From NCBI RefSeq assembly GCF_007655305.1, contig NZ_VLOG01000055.1:1-64000 (forward strand): 64,000 nt of DNA, read 5' to 3'. The position numbers and the translations under genes are program-made. Positions 35,796 to 42,127 of the stretch are shown here, piece after piece. Position 1 is the stretch's first letter. Each line of letters opens with the position of its first letter. The notes below the pieces were generated by a model. It searched no databases. It was not told the DNA's origin and saw only the letters and a list, made by a program, of their open reading frames with translations. This DNA comes from Algoriphagus algorifonticola. Its GTDB lineage: Bacteria; Bacteroidota; Bacteroidia; Cytophagales; Cyclobacteriaceae.

Positions 35796-36950
35796 CTAGT
35801 TTACTTGAGAAGGGTAAAAAACCTCTTTTCTAATGGATGCCAAGAGTGCGATTCCTAATCCATTCATTGCTATAAGAGCAAATGAGATTTTCAGGCTGAA
35901 TAAATCCGCAATAAATCCAATCATAGGAGGCCCTATCAAAAATCCAAAAAACGAAATCGTAGAAACCAAGGCCAAAGCGACACTGGGAGCAAACTGCTTG
36001 GACCTTCCTGCTATGCTATAGGAAACCGGAATGATAGAGGAAACTCCGAATCCAACTATAAAGAATCCAAGCGTAGCAAAAGGCAATGTCGGGATCAAGA
36101 CGGAAAGTAGGAGACCTAGAAATATCAACAAGCCACTAACCCTAATTACAGGCACTTTTCCAAAGCGTTGAACCAGCCTATCTGAAATAAATCTACCAGA
36201 GGCCATAGTCCCCATAAAAGCCACATATCCCAAGCTCACCAAACTCGGATCCGCGATCAATACTTTTTTGAAATAAACTCCGCTCCAGTCAAACATACAA
36301 CCCTCGGTCATCATACCGAGGAAGGCTATCAAGCCAATTCTTAATAGTAGATTATCTGGCTTTTTTAAAACTAATCCGCCTGAATCATCCCGTTTTTTCT
36401 CTTTGACCACATAACTATGAGCCAAGAAAATGATGACAAATGATAGAATCATTACCAGCAGGTAATGTTGAGTAGGATTGAAATCAAGAAATATCATGGC
36501 AGCTCCAATTCCTGCACCGGTAAATCCAGCCAAGCTCCAAAGTCCATGAAAAGAAGCCAGGATACTTTTTCCCATCTGATCTTCCAAGTCTAAAGCCTGA
36601 GTATTCAAAGCTATATTCATGATATTTCCCATTAGACCAAACAGAATCAAAACAATTACTAAAATCCAAGTGGTGGGACTTAATCCTATTAATGGAAGAG
36701 AAATAGCGTAAATAAAACTTCCGGTTAAAATCACTCTTCTGCTTCCAAACTCATGGACTGACCATCCAGCAATGGGTAATCCCAAAATGGAACCTATGGG
36801 CAAAAACAACAACAAAGTCCCTAACTGTCCTTCAGAAAGATCAAATTTTGCTTGGATGTCGGGAATCCTTGCCGCCCAACTAGCAAAGCAAAGCCCTATA
36901 AAAAAGAAAAGGCTTCCCAGGGCGATTCTACGTTTAACCAATGGGTTCAT
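35796..36950 (-). CDS. MFS transporter
   Basis: I start at the ATG at 36950 (MNPLVKRRIALG); the upstream in-frame ATG at 36980 only adds a short non-conserved tail. The 384-residue protein has about 12 membrane helices and the MFS loop GWSVHEFGSRRVIL between helices 2 and 3. The N-terminus AARIPDIQAKFDLSEGQLG resembles YbjJ-type transporters. The substrate is unknown. Confidence 0.85.
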   Translation of the reverse strand: MNPLVKRRIALGSLFFFIGLCFASWAARIPDIQAKFDLSEGQLGTLLLFLPIGSILGLPIAGWSVHEFGSRRVILTGSFIYAISLPLIGLSPTTWILVIVLILFGLMGNIMNIALNTQALDLEDQMGKSILASFHGLWSLAGFTGAGIGAAMIFLDFNPTQHYLLVMILSFVIIFLAHSYVVKEKKRDDSGGLVLKKPDNLLLRIGLIAFLGMMTEGCMFDWSGVYFKKVLIADPSLVSLGYVAFMGTMASGRFISDRLVQRFGKVPVIRVSGLLIFLGLLLSVLIPTLPFATLGFFIVGFGVSSIIPVSYSIAGRSKQFAPSVALALVSTISFFGFLIGPPMIGFIADLFSLKISFALIAMNGLGIALLASIRKEVFYPSQVN

Positions 36951-37072
36951 GAGTTGAAATAAGTTGAATAGGCATCCCAAAGTAAAGAAGTTTCAAAGAA
37001 ATAAACTTGTGGAAACCCTAGAAGCGGAAAAACTATTTAGGACTTGCTTGGTTTAAAGTGAAAATCTGTTGT

Positions 37073-37153
37073 ATGGAATTTGTAATAGTGGGATCGATCC
37101 TAGCCTGTATAATATTGATGATTCGGTTTATTATTAAAAAAGTATTCGATTGA
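37073..37153 (+). CDS. possible 26-residue single-helix membrane peptide
   Basis: A short reading frame encodes MEFVIVGSILACIILMIRFI followed by IKKVFD, one hydrophobic helix with a basic end. It lies in an otherwise empty 345-bp gap, facing the terminator at 37246-37279, which is bidirectional and could end its transcript. No promoter or ribosome binding site could be shown. The composition is typical of real small membrane proteins, but chance cannot be excluded. Confidence 0.3.
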   Translation: MEFVIVGSILACIILMIRFIIKKVFD

Positions 37154-37245
37154 AAATTTCGCCGGCTATCAGAACTATATTAGTCTAAAACATAAAGTTA
37201 TTAAAGGTCTTATAAAGAGAACTAATTGACAGTTATAGGACATAA

Positions 37246-37279
37246 AAAAGCCGTGGAGACATCAGTTCCCACGGCTTTT
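37246..37279. terminator. bidirectional terminator after the YeeE genes
   Basis: AAAAGCCGTGG (37246-37256) pairs perfectly with CCACGGCTTTT (37269-37279). A and T tracts on both sides allow termination in either direction. It lies 16 bp after the stop of the leftward YeeE-half gene. Confidence 0.88.
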
Positions 37280-37295
37280 AATATTTATATAGGGC

Positions 37296-37787
37296 TTAGT
37301 TAGGTAGCTTATCAGCAAACTTTCCATAAACCCAAGTTCCTGCAATTGCCGAAATAAGGGTAATACCTACTACTGTAAATCCACTACCAATCTGTGCGAA
37401 TAAAGGCCCTGGACATGCTCCTGTAATAGCCCAGCCTAAACCGAAGATAAAACCTCCGATAATTTGCCCTTTTCTAAACTCCTTGGTTGGAATATTGATT
37501 TTTTCTCCATGAATGGTTTTGATCCCAAATCGCTTGATAATCTGGATAGATATGATTCCAGTAACAATCGCTGAGCCAATCACTCCATACATATGAAAGG
37601 ACTGAAGCCTAAACATTTCCTGAATTCTAAACCAAGAAATGATTTCAGCCTTGACAAAAACAATCCCAAATAACACTCCTAAAATCACATATTTCAGTAA
37701 TTCTAACCCCTTATCATGATCCTCTCGTAGATTTGGTGCTACACAATTGGGATCCTCTACTACAGTTTTCTTATCTATAACTTTCAT
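37296..37787 (-). CDS. half-size YeeE/YedE membrane protein (TsuA-like, second half)
   Basis: The 163-residue protein has an N-terminal hydrophilic part, then about four membrane helices with the conserved cysteine motif in ITGACPGPLFAQIGSG. With the 38050-38631 product it makes up a split YeeE/YedE (DUF395) pair, as found beside MBL-rhodanese genes in other bacteria. Full-length YeeE (TsuA) takes up thiosulfate, and cysteines of this type relay it through the pore. It is separated from its partner by a 262-bp gap with palindromic repeats. It is the last gene before the terminator. Confidence 0.85.
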   Translation of the reverse strand: MKVIDKKTVVEDPNCVAPNLREDHDKGLELLKYVILGVLFGIVFVKAEIISWFRIQEMFRLQSFHMYGVIGSAIVTGIISIQIIKRFGIKTIHGEKINIPTKEFRKGQIIGGFIFGLGWAITGACPGPLFAQIGSGFTVVGITLISAIAGTWVYGKFADKLPN

Positions 37788-37814
37788 CTGTTTATAATTA
37801 GTTTTTTAGTGGTC

Positions 37815-38037
37815 AGATGGAATCCCTGCCTGCTGCAGGCAGGTCGCACCGGTTCCCCGATACATCGGGGCATGCCTGTGTGTGAGGTTTTCCCTCGTGC
37901 TCGATTTCATCTGTTTATTTTTTGTTTTTTAAAGGTCAGATGGAATGCCCTACCCCGATTTATCGGGGCATCCCCCTCCCTATCCGCCGCGGCGGACGGG
38001 ACAAGTTGTGTGAGATTTTTCCTCATGGGCATTTCAT
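37815..38037. repeat. palindromic intergenic repeat, locus B (two units)
   Basis: Two units of the same family as locus A sit between the two YeeE-half genes. Unit 1 (37815-37912) has ends AGATGGAAT and TCGATTTCATCT and inner hairpins CCTGCC/GGCAGG and CCCCGAT/ATCGGGG. Unit 2 (37938-38037) has ends AGATGGAATGCCC and GGGCATTTCAT and inner hairpins CCCCGAT/ATCGGGG and TCCGCCGCGGCGGA. It is much more GC-rich than its surroundings. Confidence 0.78.
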
Positions 38038-38049
38038 GTCTTTTTTCAA

Positions 38050-38631
38050 TTAAAATCCCACAATTTTCATCAATGGCTCCAGTAACAAATGAGTCATTAA
38101 AAATCCACCAATCATAAAGAAAATAGTAGCTACCAGTGAAGGCCATTGCAGGGAACTGATTCCCATAATTGCATGTCCGGAGGTGCATCCACCCGCATAG
38201 CGAGTTCCAAAACCTACTAGAAACCCTCCGACAACAAAGAACACCAAGCCTTTGGCCGTAAAGAGATTCTCCCAAGAAAAGATCTCCACAGGCAAGAGGC
38301 TGGAATAATCTGTAATACCCAAAGCAGCCAAATCTGACTGTGTAGCTTCAGAGATTTTGATGATTTCTGGATTGGATAAATAAGAAGTGGCTACAAAGCC
38401 TCCTATTAATATCCCAATCACAAAGAGTAAATTCCAGATTTCTTTCTTCCAATTGTAGGTAAAGAAGGGAATTCCCGCAGGCACACACATTGCACAGACG
38501 TGACGCAAGGAGGAAGAAATCCCAAAGGTTTTATTCCCCAAAATAAGTAAGGCGGGCACTGTCAATCCTATTAAAGGACCTGCCACGTACCAAGGCCAAG
38601 GTTGTGAAACCCATTCTATAAATTCATTCAT
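38050..38631 (-). CDS. half-size YeeE/YedE membrane protein (TsuA-like, first half)
   Basis: The 193-residue protein has about five membrane helices and the motif FGTRYAGGCTSGHAIMG with the conserved cysteine of YeeE/YedE transporters; a second cysteine pair sits in RHVCAMCVPAG. It should form the thiosulfate-type transporter together with the 163-residue partner. It starts 15 bp after the stop of the porin gene, so porin and transporter halves are probably one transcript. Confidence 0.87.
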   Translation of the reverse strand: MNEFIEWVSQPWPWYVAGPLIGLTVPALLILGNKTFGISSSLRHVCAMCVPAGIPFFTYNWKKEIWNLLFVIGILIGGFVATSYLSNPEIIKISEATQSDLAALGITDYSSLLPVEIFSWENLFTAKGLVFFVVGGFLVGFGTRYAGGCTSGHAIMGISSLQWPSLVATIFFMIGGFLMTHLLLEPLMKIVGF

Positions 38632-38646
38632 TTTATCTATTTTTTA

Positions 38647-40050
38647 TTAAAACCTATAATCCAAAATCAAGTTCAAATTCGCCATATTAATCCGATTGAT
38701 CACATATTCTAAGGGGATTTCCTTTTCAGAATTTTCCTTCTTCAAAGCAACTAGAAACTGTAAGTCCAAACCTTGAAAGAAGCCGTCAAATTTATAGTCC
38801 AATAAGCCTGTGAAATGGATGTAATTTGGGATTCCATATTTGTTTAAAGCAAGGTTGTCAATCTCGGGAGTTTTGACATGTGATGCCCCAAAGCTCATTT
38901 TAAATTTATTTTTCACCACTTCCTGATCAAGCTGTAACATTACTGCATTTGCACCTCCCAGACCTTCAAATCTTTCTCTTTGAAGCGTAACAAAGAATTG
39001 TTCCCTTCCCCATTCTCTAGGGAAAAGAAATCTTCCAGAATTAGAGATTCCCAGATAATTAATGGAAACACTTGTATTTGGCCAATTCATTCCCGCTCTC
39101 GCCCCAAATCCTGAAGAATTTTCATTTGGCAATATGTATGTAAGATCGGGATCAGGGTTCCCCCCATCATTGATCGCTTCCTGATAAAAGGCTTGAACAC
39201 CCCAAATCCAGTTCCATCCATGATGAGAAGGGGATTTTCCATTCAATTGTAACATAGTGAGCCCAAACACATTCTCAGAAAGATAATTCCAAGACTCTAA
39301 GGACCAGGTTCTTCCCTCATATTCAACCCCCAAAACGCCAATTCCTTTTGAATCCACCTCTTGGTCATACTCTTTCACAGACTCCAATGGATGCCTACCT
39401 GAATCGAAAAATCCAAAGGACTCTTCTACTGGCAGCCATTCCAAAGATCCTCTCGATATCACATGAGAGAACCAAGCTCCACTGACTTTCCAATTATTTA
39501 CTTTCCAATCCACTGAAAGCCCACTGAACAAATTGGGTCTCATTCTATTATCTGAAGCATTTAATAATGGACTTTCAAAGTGATGTCTTCCAAACCATGC
39601 AGAGATATTTTCTTTTTCGAAAGAAAGGTAGAACTCTTCCAATCTATCCATATCCTTGTGGTTTTCTGGATGGTGCACATCATAGAGCAGCAGTTCATAT
39701 CGATTTGACTTTCCTGTTAAGGGGTCTTTGGCAATGATATTATTTTCGAAATGTCTAAAGACGAAAAACCCACTAAATCCAATTCCAAATCCTTTCCATC
39801 GAGGCGAGAAATAACCCAGCCCAGCTCCAGTACCCCAGGTTGAATAGTCTGTCAATGCCCCTTGATTGATTGTGGTCATGTAAAAAGACCTCAAATGAAA
39901 TTCAAAAGAGCCACTCTTCAGGATTTGCCCAAATAGCTTTTGATCTGTTTTTTCAGTTTCAACCGATGGGATTTCATGTTGAGCCTTTAACTCAAATGCA
40001 TGAAGACCCAAGAATAAAACCAGTACAAATTTGCTAAGTATCCTCAACAT
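38647..40050 (-). CDS. outer membrane porin of the sulfur locus (porin 2)
   Basis: The 467-residue protein has a signal peptide (HAFELKAQ) and an OprD-like barrel pattern. It is a paralogue of the 32552-33895 product, sharing IAKDPLTGKSNRYE, N-RMRPNLFSGL, WKVSGAW and FLFPREWG. It precedes the YeeE halves, so one transcript may carry an outer-membrane and an inner-membrane entry route for the same sulfur compound. A Crp/Fnr-like palindrome lies only 6 bp upstream of the ATG, which raises a question about the exact start or the mode of control. Confidence 0.78.
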   Translation of the reverse strand: MLRILSKFVLVLFLGLHAFELKAQHEIPSVETEKTDQKLFGQILKSGSFEFHLRSFYMTTINQGALTDYSTWGTGAGLGYFSPRWKGFGIGFSGFFVFRHFENNIIAKDPLTGKSNRYELLLYDVHHPENHKDMDRLEEFYLSFEKENISAWFGRHHFESPLLNASDNRMRPNLFSGLSVDWKVNNWKVSGAWFSHVISRGSLEWLPVEESFGFFDSGRHPLESVKEYDQEVDSKGIGVLGVEYEGRTWSLESWNYLSENVFGLTMLQLNGKSPSHHGWNWIWGVQAFYQEAINDGGNPDPDLTYILPNENSSGFGARAGMNWPNTSVSINYLGISNSGRFLFPREWGREQFFVTLQRERFEGLGGANAVMLQLDQEVVKNKFKMSFGASHVKTPEIDNLALNKYGIPNYIHFTGLLDYKFDGFFQGLDLQFLVALKKENSEKEIPLEYVINRINMANLNLILDYRF

Positions 40051-40055
40051 ATATC

Positions 40056-40071
40056 AGTGACTTTGATCACA
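40056..40071. promoter_or_regulatory. Crp/Fnr-like operator upstream of porin 2
   Basis: AGTGA-CTTTGA-TCACA matches the Crp-type palindrome at 9 of 10 half-site positions and shares TGACTT-N3-TCACA with the sites at 35005 and 41624. A -7-like CAAATTTG (40026-40033) lies at the same 22-nt spacing as for tsdA, but inside the start of the porin gene. So either the site blocks transcription, or the -7 match is chance. Confidence 0.5.
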
Positions 40072-40089
40072 TGGGTTTCCTTTAAATGA

Positions 40090-40119
40090 AAAATGGCAAG
40101 CTCGAAGGCTTGCCATTTT
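40090..40119 (-). terminator. terminator between MBL-rhodanese and porin 2
   Basis: AAAATGGCAAGC (40090-40101) pairs perfectly over 12 bp with GCTTGCCATTTT (40108-40119). On the minus strand it is followed by TTTTTCATTT. It separates the thioredoxin/MBL-rhodanese transcript from the porin/YeeE transcript, or lets some read-through. Confidence 0.85.
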
Positions 40120-40138
40120 CTTTGGAAGAAAGACTGGT

Positions 40139-41560
40139 TTACAACAAGGTAGTTGGGCAAACATAGTCTGATACTTCAAATTTTCCTGATTCCTTGATAG
40201 CTTTAAAACCACCATCCACATCAATCAGATTATCATAGCCTCTGGCTCTCAAAATAGAGTTGAATACCATAGATCTATAACCTCCTGCGCAGTGTACATA
40301 ATAGGTTTTATTCTTATCTACTTTCAACATGCTCTCATTGATATAATCTAAAGGAGTATTTTCAGCACCTTTGATATGCTCTGAAAGGAATTCGGAATTC
40401 TTTCTCACATCCAGAATAGGTACATTAGGGTCAGCTTCTTGGATTTTTGCCAATTCAGCTGCGCTGATGGAAGTGATGCTATCTATTTCTTTACCGGATT
40501 TTTTCCAGCTGGCAAATCCGCCATTTAAGTATCCTAAAGAATAATCATAGCCTACTCTTGCCAGTCTAGTGATTACTTCTTCTTCTCTGCCCTCTTCCGC
40601 AACTACCAGAATCTCCTGTTTCACATCAGGAATCATGGCACCAACCCATACAGCAAATGAACCATCTATTCCAATATTAATGGAATTGGGGATAAATCCT
40701 TTGTTAAACACCTGTGGAGCTCTTGTATCCAAAATCAATGCTCCTGTCTCGTTTGCCACTGTCTCAAACTCCTCTGGAGAAAGTGGCTTAACACCTCTTT
40801 CCAACACCTCATCAATACTATCGTATCCCTGTATATTCAACATCACATTTTGAGGGAAATAGGCAGGAGGCGGAGTCAAACCAGTAATAACCTCTTTGAT
40901 AAATTCCTCTTTGGTCATTTCTTGAAGCGCATAATTGGTCTTCTTTTGATTTCCCAAGGTATCAGATGTTTCTTTACTCATATTCTTGCCACAAGCAGAT
41001 CCTGCCCCATGAGCGGGATAAACAATCAAATCATCCGGTAGTGGCATGATTTTATTTCTCAAAGATTCATAAAGGTGTCCTGCCAACTTTTCCTGAGTTA
41101 AATCCTCCACAACCTTTTGGGCGAGATCTGGTCTTCCTACATCACCAATAAATAAAGTATCTCCTGTAAAAATAGCTTCCGGCTTACCTTCCTCGTTGAA
41201 TAGTAAATAGCAGGAGGACTCCATCGTATGACCCGGAGTATGAATAACTTTAATTTTTGCCTTCCCAATCTGAAATTCCTGATTATCTTCAGCAATAATA
41301 GCCTCAAAACCCATTTTCATAGGCGTTGGGCCATAGACGATTTTCGCTCCTGTTTTAGCAGCTAAATCCTTATGTCCCGACACAAAATCAGCATGAAAGT
41401 GGGTTTCGAAAACATATTTGATTTTAGCATTTCTGCGCTCGGCTTTTTCGATATAGGGCTGAACTTCTCTCAATGGATCTATCACAGCTGCTTCACCATC
41501 AGATTCGATATAGTAAGCCCCTTGGGCTAGACATCCGGTATAAATCTGTTCTATTTTCAT
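40139..41560 (-). CDS. MBL-fold/double rhodanese protein (persulfide dioxygenase class)
   Basis: The 473-residue protein has an N-terminal metallo-beta-lactamase domain of the ETHE1/BLH type (THFHADFVSGH with H54, H56, D58; then HTPGHTMESSCYLL and FTGDTLFIGDVGRPDL), followed by two rhodanese domains. The first rhodanese (about 255-355) lacks the catalytic cysteine, the second (about 365-465) has it in HCAGGYRS. Such proteins oxidise persulfides to sulfite and pass sulfane sulfur to acceptors, detoxifying sulfide. A -7 element and a Crp/Fnr-like site lie just upstream. Confidence 0.92.
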   Translation of the reverse strand: MKIEQIYTGCLAQGAYYIESDGEAAVIDPLREVQPYIEKAERRNAKIKYVFETHFHADFVSGHKDLAAKTGAKIVYGPTPMKMGFEAIIAEDNQEFQIGKAKIKVIHTPGHTMESSCYLLFNEEGKPEAIFTGDTLFIGDVGRPDLAQKVVEDLTQEKLAGHLYESLRNKIMPLPDDLIVYPAHGAGSACGKNMSKETSDTLGNQKKTNYALQEMTKEEFIKEVITGLTPPPAYFPQNVMLNIQGYDSIDEVLERGVKPLSPEEFETVANETGALILDTRAPQVFNKGFIPNSINIGIDGSFAVWVGAMIPDVKQEILVVAEEGREEEVITRLARVGYDYSLGYLNGGFASWKKSGKEIDSITSISAAELAKIQEADPNVPILDVRKNSEFLSEHIKGAENTPLDYINESMLKVDKNKTYYVHCAGGYRSMVFNSILRARGYDNLIDVDGGFKAIKESGKFEVSDYVCPTTLL

Positions 41561-41594
41561 AATTTTATTTTTGTTCTTTTTTAAGATGATGGAT

Positions 41595-41602
41595 CAAAAT
41601 TA
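41595..41602 (-). promoter_or_regulatory. predicted -7 element of the MBL-rhodanese gene
   Basis: CAAAATTA on the plus strand reads TAATTTTG on the minus strand, a full match to TAnnTTTG. It gives a leader of about 30 nt and places the operator at 41624-41639 centred about 41 bp upstream of the transcript start. Confidence 0.55.
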
Positions 41603-41623
41603 GAGATCCAATCATGGGTATAA

Positions 41624-41639
41624 AATGACTTTTGTCACA
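41624..41639. promoter_or_regulatory. Crp/Fnr-like operator upstream of MBL-rhodanese
   Basis: AATGA-CTTTTG-TCACA has one perfect half-site and TGA in the other, sharing TGACTT-N3-TCACA with 35005-35020 and 40056-40071. Its centre lies near -41.5 from the predicted start, the classic class II activator position. Confidence 0.6.
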
Positions 41640-41644
41640 CTGGC

Positions 41645-41965
41645 TTAGGCAGTTTTTGTGACATTTTTTTCAATAATTTGAGTCAATTGGTGAGCAGGAA
41701 CTACTCCGGATTCCCTCCAAAGGATTTGGCCTTTTTGGAATAGAATCAAAGTGGGAACACCTCTTACCTGATAAGAACTGGCTGCAAGAGGATTTTTGTC
41801 CACATCTACTTTGATTATTTTCACTTTTTCTCCCACTTGCTTGGCTGTATCTTCTAAGATGGGTTGCATCATTTTACAAGGACCACACCAAGTAGCGAAA
41901 AAATCCACTAAAACAGGAGTTTCTCCATTGATTAATTCCTGAAATGTCTTTGGTTTGCTAGTCAT
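41645..41965 (-). CDS. thioredoxin
   Basis: The 106-residue thioredoxin has the active site WCGPCK in FFATWCGPCKMMQPIL and the cis-proline region VRGVPTLILF. It has no signal peptide, so it is cytoplasmic. In this locus it may reduce persulfides or regenerate the rhodanese protein, whose gene follows 84 bp downstream in the same direction. Confidence 0.95.
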   Translation of the reverse strand: MTSKPKTFQELINGETPVLVDFFATWCGPCKMMQPILEDTAKQVGEKVKIIKVDVDKNPLAASSYQVRGVPTLILFQKGQILWRESGVVPAHQLTQIIEKNVTKTA

Positions 41966-41990
41966 ATCAGCGCTATTTTAAATTTCTAAA

Positions 41991-41998
41991 CAAAGATA
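41991..41998 (-). promoter_or_regulatory. predicted -7 element of the thioredoxin gene
   Basis: CAAAGATA on the plus strand reads TATCTTTG on the minus strand, matching TAnnTTTG. It gives a leader of about 20 nt. A possible -33 TTG (CAA at 42014-42016) is at a short 15-nt spacing. Confidence 0.45.
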
Positions 41999-42127
41999 AA
42001 ATGACCGCTTTGTCAAAGTCGGTAATGTTTATCACTTAGAAGAAACAGGTCAGACTTTTAAAAAGTGCTAAAAAACCCTGACTTGGGAATAAATTTTATA
42101 TTTTCGTCCGTCAAAATTACCTTATTA

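Noticed and set aside
38300-38631. Single full-length YeeE gene broken by the repeat
   Set aside because: Both halves have their own start, stop and normal half-size length, and split YeeE pairs are known beside MBL-rhodanese genes, so this is not a disrupted gene.
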